Below are positions 54,922 through 64,000 of a stretch of DNA of 64,000 nt, one piece after another. This DNA comes from Eustoma russellianum (taxonomy: Eukaryota; Streptophyta; Magnoliopsida; Gentianales; Gentianaceae). A program made the position numbers and the translations under genes. Where the stretch lies: positions 10,054,950 to 10,118,949 of the forward strand of contig AP025053.1 of NCBI GenBank assembly GCA_036186865.1, in the 5' to 3' direction. Below the pieces are notes generated by a model. The model searched no databases and had not been told where the DNA came from. It saw nothing but the letters and a program-made list of their open reading frames with translations. Within the stretch, counting starts at the first letter, position 1; every line of letters begins with the position of its first letter.

Positions 54922-57201
54922 TGTCGTATCTCGAACATTCGCAGGTACTCTTATCTCTCGTCGATCTATAAAAGCCTTATCATCCTTCGGTGAAATATTC
55001 CATATTTTATTCCTAACGATTATCTTAATATTGCCAAGCTTGTTAATGTCGAGTATTCACATATTTAATTCAAGTATCGTTTATTCGCCGTAAATTATCC
55101 GATTCTTAATATGTAGCATAACACCTTTTATTTAATTATGTTCCATGTTGTGTGATATGTGAGAAAATAATTTCCCTCCCCACACACACATAAAACTCGG
55201 CCATGATAAGTCTCCAAGAGACTAGAAGATTCTCCAACCAACCACCAACACCTTCTTAATTGTTGTGTGCTAGCAACCTTCTTAATTCCTTATCAAAAGT
55301 TGTAAAAGACAACAAGTAATTAGCCTACCCTAATTAAGTCTTACTTCCCCTCTCCCAACCATCATAAAATCGTCCCCCATAGCTCTTCAAGACTCCATTT
55401 GATTTTCAAACTCATCTTCTCAAATACTCTAAGTTGTAAACCCTAAAATATATATCCAAGCAAGAATGATATCTCAAGTGCTCCTTCCCCAACAAATCAT
55501 CTAGGCCGAAAACTTTAGGAGTCAAGGGAGGAATAGAAGTCTCATCAACCTAAGCTCATAAGCATCTCAATCAAGTAAGTAATGTCTTATTTTATATCTC
55601 CATTGATGGAATTTTAGTATAGTAAGCTTGAATTGTAACCCATGTTAATTTTTCCAAAAAGCCGTGGGATAGGATAGGGCTCAAGTGGGAGTTCTAGTTC
55701 ATCAATCTCATCTAAGAAGAAGAGTTAGAAGAACCTAGGCTTGATTCTAAGCCTTGAGTGGAGGGAACCCCAAGTGATTCAAGCTATCTTGAAGTTAATC
55801 TATCTTCTAAAGCTTCATTTCAAGGCAAGTATACTTTAACCTCTTACAATATATGTGATTATGTGCATACTTGAATGTCTAGAAGCTTAAGACATGATTT
55901 TAGTGAAAATATGCCTAAGTTGTTATCTTTTCTTATGTATTGAAAGGTTGGATGATAGACCTCTCTTATGTTGCAATATAAAGCATGTTTAAACTGGAAA
56001 TAAGAGTTAAAAGTGATGGATTAGGGGCTGCCCTATGTTTGGTATTGAATGAAACATGATTGGTATGAAGCCTAGCATTTTTAGTGGTTTTAGTATGAGA
56101 AATTGTTGGACTAGAGGACTGTTTTGTTTAGAAGGAATGAACAGCCAATATGAACGACTTTTGCATGCTAAAAAGGACTTTAATTAGTACAGGGAAGCCT
56201 TATTACGTCTATTGAATGACCATTAACTTGGATTATAGGCTAAAGAACAAAAATTAGGAAGGAAAGGATACTTCTATGCATGTCGGTTGAAAACAGAATC
56301 CTGGACAGATTTTATGCTAAATTGATGGACTTAGTTAAGGACCTTCTAAACGTTAGATTGAGCTTATTTTTGGTATGGTCGTAGATTATCATGTCTATTT
56401 TATTGTGGAGTTGGAATTTATGGAAAATCGTTTGTGGATTGGTCAGAAATGAATTTTTAGTATCAAGGGGTCAAACCAGTTCCTGGTTGTACCACCTTGG
56501 GGAGAAAAATTATTTAAGTGCCTTAAACATCTTGGATTGATATGCAATTTTTACAAGAAGTACCTAAGACATAGAGCTAAGTATTCATGTAAAGAAATTG
56601 ATTTTATCTATTGATCTTGGTGGTAAACCATTAAGGTAAAGTTGGTGTAACATTCTGGAAAGGAGGGCAGATTGACCCTTTTTGCTTGTATAACTTGTAT
56701 TGTGTTATTTTGACTTGTTTTGGTAAATGGGCATTTGGATATTGTTCATGAAAGAAATAGAAAAGATTTTCAGGTACTAAATGAGCCCCATAATGAGTTT
56801 ATGAATGGAGACAAGGTAAGGAACGGAGTTGAGAGTGCAGCAGAATTCCTGTTGTACCCTTGTTGGGAGTTATTTTTATTGAGGTACCCACGCTTGTCGG
56901 AATCGCGTGAAATTTGTACAGAATGTAGTTAAGATCATGTGGTACATGTCCATATTTTTAGTTTCTGGAAAATAGGCTAAAAAGGTTAATTTTGAGGCCG
57001 GGCAATACAGGACATGCTGCTGGATCGTTTTCCAACCCATGAAGAAAGTTGTTTATGATGCTATAAGTGCATTTACCATGTTGCATCCCATGCATTTGCA
57101 TTGACATGCTCATATGATTCTTGCTCATGATTTTGTTGATGTTTTATATAAGTTTCTGTTTTGAAAGAATTTCCGTCCCTTCTGGCCAGTTTAACCCGCT
57201 A

Positions 57202-57400
57202 CAGATCCGGGGTTAATTGATCTGAAGAGTTATAAGAACCGATCCAGGCCCGGTATAATAGGTCTGATGAGATATAAGAACCGATCCAGGCCCGGTATGA
57301 TAGGTCTGAAGAGTGTAAGAACCGAGCCAGGTCCGGTATAATAGACCTGAAGGTGATCATGTTATAAGAACCGAGTCATGCCCGGTATAATAGGCTGACA
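57202..57400 (+). repeat. Tandem hairpin repeats in LTR I
   Basis: Units of about 42 bases of the type AAGAACCGATCCAGGCCCGG carry six-base arms 16-17 bases apart, start to start: CAGATC/GATCTG (57202, 57219), CAGGCC/GGTCTG (57245, 57261), CAGGCC/GGTCTG (57287, 57303) and CAGGTC/GACCTG (57328, 57344). A fifth, weaker unit follows near 57378. Confidence 0.85.
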
Positions 57401-57743
57401 CACTCTCTTGTTTTATGATAAACATGATTTAAAAGAAAGAAAGAAAGTTCAAGTATGTTTATGAGCATGTCTAAATGAAAGAAAGAATGTTTCCCGTTGC
57501 ATTTGCATTGCATTCACATTTTCATACACATTATGCATGATACCTATTCATAGAAGTAAGGGTTGGCTATAGCACGTAGAATCTAACTAAGTGATGACAT
57601 TTAGATCTTAGCTAAGTGTTGATATGACTTCAAGTATGATGCTTCGGAAAGGTATTGGCAGGTATGTTTTAACTTAAGGAATTGAGGTTTGATTCTTGTA
57701 TGCCGTTTTCTCTTTATTGTATGGTGTTATTGTATACTTGCTG

Positions 57744-57836
57744 GCGACTCTGTCGCTTACCCATTTATTTTTCCCCCCAGAGCCAGGTAATGAAGTCGAG
57801 TGGATTGATGATGAGCCAAGGGTGTCATACCCGTAG
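57744..57836 (+). other. LTR module: hairpin, pyrimidine tract, AG, short acidic reading frame (LTR I)
   Basis: The hairpin GCGAC/GTCGC (57744-57748 and 57752-57756) is followed by a T/C tract ending CCCCCCAG at 57780. An open stretch gives EPGNEVEWIDDEPRVSYP and stops at TAG 57834-57836. It lies about 350 bases before the LTR end. Confidence 0.6.
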
Positions 57837-58185
57837 GTTATTGAAGTTGCTGTTAAGAGAATGATGATGGAAGCTTTTGATGAACCTTTGGGACATTTTG
57901 GGACTTACCTATTTTTGGATTCTTTTCGGATAATGTTTGTATAATTTTGCGGTGTAGTTTGCTATCGGTTCAGTTTGTATAATTTTGCTATGTATTCGCG
58001 ATTTGACGCTTTCGGATTAAGGTTCAAATTCTGCCGTATTTTTTATCTACCTGTTAAGATCGTGACTTTGTAATCCATGTTTATCCATGGGTTTTACGAG
58101 TTAAGTATCGACGCTTTGTATTTTTCCGAAAGGGAAAGTACGGCGGGTGCACCGTACGAGGGGTAGCCGAGTACGGGGCGCTACA

Positions 58186-58416
58186 CGTAGCATCGAGTAT
58201 AAACAACCCGTCATTACGAAACCCTTTCAAAATGAATTTTCTATTTCTAGTAAGCACTAATTTATCAGAATTAAAAACAAGTTTAAGATTGGCCTTGTTT
58301 AGAAGTGCTCCAGAAGTCAAATTCCTACGTATAGTAGGAACATAGAGCACATTACTCAATTCAAGCCTTTTTTCTGAAGCTAACTTGAGGAGCACTTTCC
58401 CCTTCCCGAGAACACG
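58186..58416 (-). pseudogene. GAG-pre-integrase/protease-side fragment of element C
   Basis: The minus strand reads LLKLASEKRLELSNVLYVPTIRRNLTSGALLNKANLKLVFNSDKLVLTRNRKFILKGFRNDGLFILDA, the copia stretch between protease and GAG-pre-integrase. It joins 54921 after removal of LTR I and is cut at 58416 by element J. Confidence 0.87.
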
Positions 58417-61410
58417 TGTTGTACCCCAACGGAAAATCAGATTGTACTTGAGACTTGTATAAATGAATTAATGAAAGGTTGGATCCTTCAAGTACATTTT
58501 ATTAAGTTTTATTACGACTGCTTCAATAATTTTTCCTTAAGGCAAATTCTATAAAAAAAATGGAAATGACACAAGCATGTCTTATAAAGTATGTGAGATG
58601 ACAGCTTTACTCTCCCAAGACTATTCATAAATCTCGGCCATAAGGGTCTTGGAGATACTATAATAGGGTTTCCTCTTACAAGCCAACTAACCCTTAGTAG
58701 TCTTCTTAAAGTAAGCATGAAAAGTTTACATTAGCATTTAGTATCCTACTAAATGGAGATTAAAAAGGAAAAAGGGAAAAATACTACTTTTTCCCATCCC
58801 CCAACCGCCGGTTAAGAGACATAATAAAGAGGGCATGATACTAATTTTTCTAAAAGGCCTCAACTACTCACTTTAAATGCTTACTAAAGCAATACTATAA
58901 AGTACTTTATGCATGTAGTAGTCATAATATGATATAATTTTAAGGATGGGTAACTCACTAAAACCGTGGGTTACAAGAAAATGGAGGAATTATGGGATCA
59001 ACTTTACCATTAACCTCTTCTCCAACTAATTAGTAACTTTTCATTTAAACACCCTCAAAAGCAACTAAAGCATGATGGAGCATGCTAAAGGGCTCCAACC
59101 GCCGGCTAACCATGATTGAAGCCAAGAGACACCTTAAACCCTACTAGAGTTACTTTATCTTAACCACACCCTAAAAGTAACTCAAGTTAGTAATGGTAGT
59201 AAGCCTAATGAGAAAAACCATGCAAAGGAAAAGTCTCTTTCTTCCCTAAGGTTACCAACGGCTACACCTTAGCCATTGAAGGAAAAACTACATCAAAGAG
59301 TCCTAGAATCTTCTCTTATATTCCACTATTTAAGAACTCACTAAAAGCAAAAGAACCAAGACTCTTTACACACTTGATCAATCCCTCCCACATTCCTCTC
59401 ACACGGCCAACCTTGAGCCAAGGAGATCCATGAACCATCTTCAAGTTCAAGTCTTGTCTAGGTAAGTTACATATTAACCTTCTCAAGTGAATTCCATACT
59501 TCAAATGGTGAAGCTCACACGGTACCTTCCTTTCTTGTTGAAACCGTGGCCTCCAAATGGTCATTAGGTGAAGGTTTTCAAGTTACTAAGAGAGGTTAGC
59601 TTCTTAGTGGGTTGGATTCATCTCAACCCCTATTCAAGCTTCAAATTGGTAAGAAAATCTAGCCTCAAACTAAGCTTTATTGTATGATTTAAATAATGAC
59701 TAACATCTATCTCCACTATTCTTCCAAAACCGTGTATATTAGGAAGAGGTTGGAGGGAACTTCACTTTGTTTCAAACAAGTTTCAAGCTAGAAGGAAGCT
59801 CTAAGATCCAAAGAGGCAAGTATACTCTAAATGCTCTTGACTTATGTGTGGAAGTGTATGCTTGAATGACTAGTTATTATTAAGATTTAATCTTGGAAAG
59901 TATTAAGCTTGAAGCATGAGATCTTAGTGTTCCTTAAGAAAAGCGGCTTGCATGTATGAAATTCTTGCAAAGGTGTGTTCTTTGCCTACATTGAATATGA
60001 ATGTGTAGCATGTCCAAGACAAGCATGGTAAGATTCATCTTCCTCACCATGGAAGGGACGGCTAGAAGAGATAGTATGAATGAGCATTTATTTTTGTGAA
60101 GAATATAGCTTGTGGAGCAAAAGATGTAAGAAGGTTGTATGATATATTATATGAGTGTATCATACTCACTTTAAAAACGAAAAGAGAATTTCTCTAAGGG
60201 TAAGAAACGGGCTGTTTGGGGAGGGTGAGACCTATACTTTAGTTATGCTAAAGGTAGACTTTATTTGGTACAAAGTGTACAATGATGATGTGTGTAAGCT
60301 CAAAACTATTCTGGATGTACCGTATGTAGTCTATTAAATGTTATGGAACCTAGAATATCGATGATAAAAGGTGTATATAGTAGATAGTAAGTCATTTTAG
60401 AGGAATGAATTGAGTTAGTAACCACTTGGCATGAAAAATGACAAAAAGGGGAAAACTACTCGAACTAGCAGAATTATGTGACGTGTTGTGTGACCCGAAA
60501 ATAGACCTTAGGAATGTGAAAACGAGGTGATTTTTGTTGGATCCTAGCCCAGTGTGTTTATTAGATATGTGAGTTGGAATTTCGGAAAAAGGACTTGTGG
60601 TTCATCCGCAATGAAATTTTTAGTAACAACTGGTCAATCCAGATTCTGCATGTACCTAGTCTTAGGAAAGTAATTAAATGACCCCTTTAAACCTATTGGA
60701 TTGCTCCAGAATTTTTATGGAAATTACTTAGGACATAGATGAGCATGTCCATGTAAATTAATCAACTTGGAATAGTTGTTTTGATGGATAACTATTGAAT
60801 TAAAGTTGGCGTTATAAAACTGGAAAACAAGACAGAAATATGGAAGAAGTTAAGAGGCCTTAGTCTTGTGGTTTTGGACATGTATTAACTATTTGGGCCT
60901 ATGTATATTACTTCTTGATGTGTCTACTAAGTTTTCCAGGTGTTAGTCCAAATTATATAAGGGTTTGATGGGCTTAAAGGAAAGGTAAAGACGGGTACCT
61001 GCGTTGCTGGATTCAACAGTGCTTTGTTTGGTAACTTACTGATTTAGGAGTCTTTTATATCTTGAAACGTTACGAAAATTTTATTGCAAGTAAATAAGAC
61101 TCCATTATGCATGTGTATAATGAGAGGTTATGAAAAGAGGCCCGAATTGTGAGGTTGAGGGCCGCACGAACAGAACATTAATTCTGGAAATTTTTCCAGC
61201 TTAAAGAACAAGGCAGGATGAGTATTACGTGATGCATCTAGTCATGAGTTTCATCTTGCACGTCATACATTGCATCATCATCATTTGCATGATTTATGAA
61301 ACTGATTTTATGACAAGGAACGATGAAAAAGCGCTTTCGAAGAAAAGATTTCAGTTTGAAAAGAATGATTTCCATTGGTACCATTTAATTCTGGCCAGTA
61401 CAACCCGCTA

Positions 61411-61680
61411 CAGATATGGGGTTAATTGATCTGATGATGATTATGACCGCACAGGCCCAGAGAGATTAGGCCTGGTGATGATGATTATGACCGTACAGGC
61501 CCGGAGAGAATACAGGACCGGAGAGAATAGACCTGGTTATGATGATTATGACCGTTCAGGCCCTGAGAGAATAGACCTGATAACGATGATTGTTTGTATG
61601 ACCGTTTTCAGATCCGGACATAATAGATCTGAAGGGAATGGTATGACCGCCTCAGATCCGGATATAATAAATCTAAATAC
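61411..61680 (+). repeat. Tandem hairpin repeats in LTR J
   Basis: Units of about 45-60 bases begin ATGACCG and contain arm pairs 17 bases apart, start to start: CAGGCC/GGCCTG (61452, 61469), CAGGCC/GACCTG (61557, 61574) and CAGATC/GATCTG (61609, 61626). There is a lead unit at 61411, a longer compound unit at 61496-61535 and a weak last unit near 61651. Confidence 0.85.
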
Positions 61681-62017
61681 TCACTCCTCTTGTTTTATTA
61701 ACGATAATGTTTTGAAAGAAAGAATGAAAGAACTTATCCTCATTTTTGTCATGATGCATCACATGTGCATACGCATACATACTGCATTTCTTATGGCTAG
61801 TCGAAGGAATAATGTACTATTACTTAGGCTATGCTGATATGGATTGATATCTCCTAAGTATGATCTTAATATGATTCCTTGTTTCTTAAGTTATGATCCT
61901 ATGTCATTACGAATGATGAGTTGAAAGTCAGGTATGTTGCGAATCCAAACATTTTTGGGGTTTGGTTCTTGTGTATACTTTCCATTTAATTTATGATTAT
62001 TTATGGTATACTTGCTG

Positions 62018-62113
62018 GTGGCTTTGTCACTCATCCCATTATTTTTCCTCCCAGAGCCTGCAGGGAACAGGGTCGAGTGGATCGATGACGAGCCTAGGGT
62101 TCCCTATCCATAA
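62018..62113 (+). other. LTR module: hairpin, pyrimidine tract, AG, short acidic reading frame (LTR J)
   Basis: The hairpin GTGGC/GTCAC (62018-62022 and 62026-62030, one G-U pair) is followed by a T/C tract ending CCTCCCAG at 62054. An open stretch gives EPAGNRVEWIDDEPRVPYP and stops at TAA 62111-62113. It lies 257 bases before the LTR end. Confidence 0.6.
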
Positions 62114-62372
62114 GCGTACGAGAGAGGATAGCTTCAGGACATCTCTTTTATTTTGGTGGACATTGATGTAAACGATGTTATGAATATTCGGCATATTTTT
62201 ATTAAGAAGTTTTTAATTCTGCCTCAGTTTTTGCTTACTAGATGAGGTGTAAGCATGAAAGTCCATGTACTTTGTTATGGACTACGGTATGTTATGAATC
62301 AACGCCTGGTACTCTCCGTAGTGAAGTACGGCGCGCACCGTATGTGGGCGAGCCGGTGCGGGGCACCACAGG

Positions 62373-62384
62373 TGGTATCAGAGC
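62373..62384 (+). other. Primer-binding site of element J
   Basis: TGGTATCAGAGC, two bases after the LTR end ACCACA, complementary to initiator tRNA-Met. Confidence 0.93.
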
Positions 62385-62685
62385 CGAGGCTCTAGATTCG
62401 GGCAGAATATAGAATTAAGTTATGATTTTAGAAATCTAAGTTTGACCTTAGACCTAAGTCATGATCCTAGAAGAGAGTTGCCCTTAGACTAGGATGACTT
62501 AGACTGGAATATTAGGGCCTTGATCTGGTAATAAAGCCCTAGTCAACGAAATTTTATATGTCATGGAATTTAATTCATCTCGTATCTTCTTGCATGCCCA
62601 CTTAAATTCTATTGGATTACGAATTAAATTTTGTCACTTATCTGGATATTTAACCTCGAATAAATTCCAATACTACATAGTGCAG

Positions 62686-63890
62686 ATGGCACAACCACGA
62701 GGCAGACCCGCTAGGACTAGACCAGAGGCGCATGAGCCTATTCCTCCTCCACCCGCCCAGGTTCCTCCACCGCCACCACCACAGGATCAAAATCCACCCT
62801 CAGCCCAAAATAATCCACCACCCCAGGGGCCTCTGCCCCAGATGATTCCGGACATTAATGCTTTCCAGACGTTTTGCCAGACTGTGACCCAGATCGGTCA
62901 GGTTATGTTACAGAAGAATGCTCCTCCCCAACCTCATGAGCCTGTCAGGGATGCCCAGTACTATTTCGAGAAACTGAAAAGAGCTAATGTCCCGCCCTTT
63001 GAGGGAAATCAGACCCAGATGCCGCTGAAAAATGGTTGGATGAGGTGGAAAACTGTTTTGAGTTAATTCGTGCACCTGAGGAGGTGAAAACTCAAGCTGT
63101 TAGGCCATTCCTACTTGGGGAAGCGAACCAGTGGGTGGAAGGCCAATTTGCAGTCTTTGCCAAGGCCAATATAGTGGGAGAGATTTCTCCAGGAATTTAA
63201 AAAATTCTACATACCACCTTCTGTTAAGTTACAGAAGAGACATGAATTCGAATCGTTGGTGCAAGAGTAGGGAACGACGGTTGTGGATTATGCTAACAAG
63301 TTTATAGCCTTGGGAAGGTTTCAACTGTCTACCATGAATGACGATGAGACAAAAATGCTGAAGTTTGAGAGGGGATTAAATCCAAGGATCAGAACCTGGT
63401 TAGTTAATGCAAATCTAGTCAATTTTGGTGCACTGTTGGATGCTTGCTACAGAATCAAGAGAGATATTATTCGTCGAGATGAGATGGGCCAGAAGAGAGG
63501 AAGGGAAGTGTCAGGAAATGCAGGATCTCGCAAGGCTACTAAGCAGAATTCTAGAGGCCCGAGACGACAAGGAAAGAATCGTTTCCAGCGCCGTTCTCAG
63601 CAGAAAAATCAGACAAAGAATCAGGGCCAGCAGCCAGCTATTTCGACCTGTTCCACTGTAAGAAGCGTCACGTTGGAGAGTGCTACATTCAGGCAGGTAA
63701 GTGCTTTGGGTGTGGCAAGGTGGGCCATATCCTCAAGGATTGTCCGGATAAGGGGACCACGTGCTTCGGATGTGGAAAAGTTGGACAAATGATTAAGGAC
63801 TGCTCGGAAAAAAGGAACCCAGCAGCAACAACAACCAAAGAACCAGCGTCAGCACGAAAACGCAAGGCTCCATGTTATGACTGACGCCGC
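62686..63890 (+). pseudogene. Gypsy gag of element J, broken
   Basis: The ATG at 62686 starts MAQPRGRPARTRPEAHEP, then a proline-rich segment, then PDINAFQTFCQTVTQIG and DAQYYFEKLKRANVPPFEGN, the retrotransposon gag capsid domain. A frameshift near 63016 follows; in the new frame AEKWLDEVENCFELIRAPEEVKTQAVRPFLLGEANQWVEG continues the capsid. A TAG at 63268 precedes DYANKFIALGRFQLSTMNDDETKMLKFERGLNPRIRTWL. A basic Arg/Lys/Gln region and another frame change (near 63650) lead to two zinc knuckles: CFGCGKVGHILKDC (63702-63743) and CFGCGKVGQMIKDC (63762-63803), where the second lost its His. The gene is non-functional. Confidence 0.87.
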
Positions 63891-64000
63891 TGTTGAGGAG
63901 GCTAAGGATGTTATGGCAGGTATGTTTTAAAATTTATGCAATGCTTAAAAATTTTGCAAGATATTGTTGCTTTGCTGTTGCTTAGTAAATCTTTCATAAT
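63891..64000 (+). other. Start of the region after gag in element J
   Basis: This is AT-rich sequence with no recognisable protease in the 110 bases visible. Confidence 0.4.

Larger units (their letters stand above)
54922..58185 (+). repeat. Solo gypsy LTR I
   Basis: It is 3264 bases, TGTCGTATCTCG...CGGGGCGCTACA, flanked by a perfect target duplication CGTAG (54917-54921 and 58186-58190). No internal sequence is present. It contains four to five tandem hairpin units (57202-57400) and the hairpin/acidic-frame module (57744-57836). Its 3' terminus resembles LTRs H and J, so it is the same broad gypsy group. Confidence 0.93.
41515..58416 (-). mobile_element. Tork-like copia retrotransposon C, old and in five pieces
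   Basis: Pieces on the minus strand are 3' LTR (41515-41644 and 46884-47712), polypurine tract and 3' end (47713-48142), RNase H, RT, integrase and GAG-pre-integrase (52184-54921), and more GAG-pre-integrase (58186-58416). They are separated by elements D, S2 and I. The reading continues correctly across each break. KVCRLKKSLYGLKQAPKKWHEKLD is typical of Tork. Gag and the 5' LTR would lie to the right of element J, outside the window. Confidence 0.85.
58417..62370 (+). repeat. 5' LTR of element J
   Basis: It is 3954 bases. The right edge is fixed by the primer site, the left edge by the end of element C coding sequence and the TG start. It holds tandem hairpin repeats (61411-61680) and the hairpin/acidic-frame module (62018-62113). 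Architecture parallels LTR I, although the sequences differ over most of the length. Confidence 0.88.
58417..64000 (+). mobile_element. Gypsy retrotransposon J, 5' part (continues beyond window)
   Basis: It consists of a 3.95-kb LTR (58417-62370), primer site and gag on the plus strand, truncated by the window end. LTR ends are TGTTGTACCCC and GGGGCACCACA, a short inverted pair. Inserted in element C 231 bases from LTR I. Its right target duplication should be ACACG (58412-58416) if the element is complete; that lies outside the window. Confidence 0.88.

Overview
This 64-kb window is gene-poor plant nuclear DNA, essentially a stack of nested retrotransposons. I found no ordinary host gene, no tRNA or rRNA gene and no CRISPR array. 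Plant origin follows from copia and gypsy (chromovirus-type) elements whose primer-binding sites match the 3' end of plant initiator tRNA-Met (TGGTATCAGA...), from a DUF4283/zinc-knuckle ORF typical of plant LINEs, and from 3-4 kb LTRs. I would guess a eudicot, but the sequence does not fix the species. A run of 10 N marks a draft assembly.

Layout. (1) 1-~7414: minus-strand Tekay-like gypsy element T, decayed and without gag. (2) 7415-7729: unassigned, with a possible tRNA-like SINE head. (3) 7730-32887: minus-strand copia A, split by F (9470-28676, TSD GTAAC). F is a plus-strand SIRE-like copia with 3.1-kb LTRs and is itself split by G (14131-23599, TSD AAAGA), a minus-strand Angela/TAR-like copia that is nearly intact. 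G carries an assembly gap with a duplicated flank. (4) 32888-33832: no gene seen. (5) 33833-36284 plus 39311-39540: minus-strand copia B, split by a solo LTR of the F family (S1) and followed by a fragment of the same LTR and by the 3' part of a gypsy LTR (H, to 41514).

(6) 41515 to 58416: pieces of an old minus-strand Tork-like copia C. It was invaded by short-LTR copia D (41645-46883), by a reversed solo F-type LTR (S2, 48143-52183, TSD ATCTC), by a 2-kb LINE-like ORF1 insertion inside S2, and by a solo gypsy LTR I (54922-58185, TSD CGTAG). (7) 58417 to the window end: plus-strand gypsy element J, with a 4-kb LTR, primer site and decayed gag, continuing beyond the window.

The genes form no cellular pathway; each set is the gag-pol of one element, and the insertion order can be read from the nesting. 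The most interesting signals lie inside the LTRs. Four gypsy LTR families share a hairpin, pyrimidine tract, AG and acidic mini-ORF at the same place. LTRs I and J carry tandem hairpins with compensatory arm changes. The F-type LTRs carry a triple 20-29-nt palindrome module.
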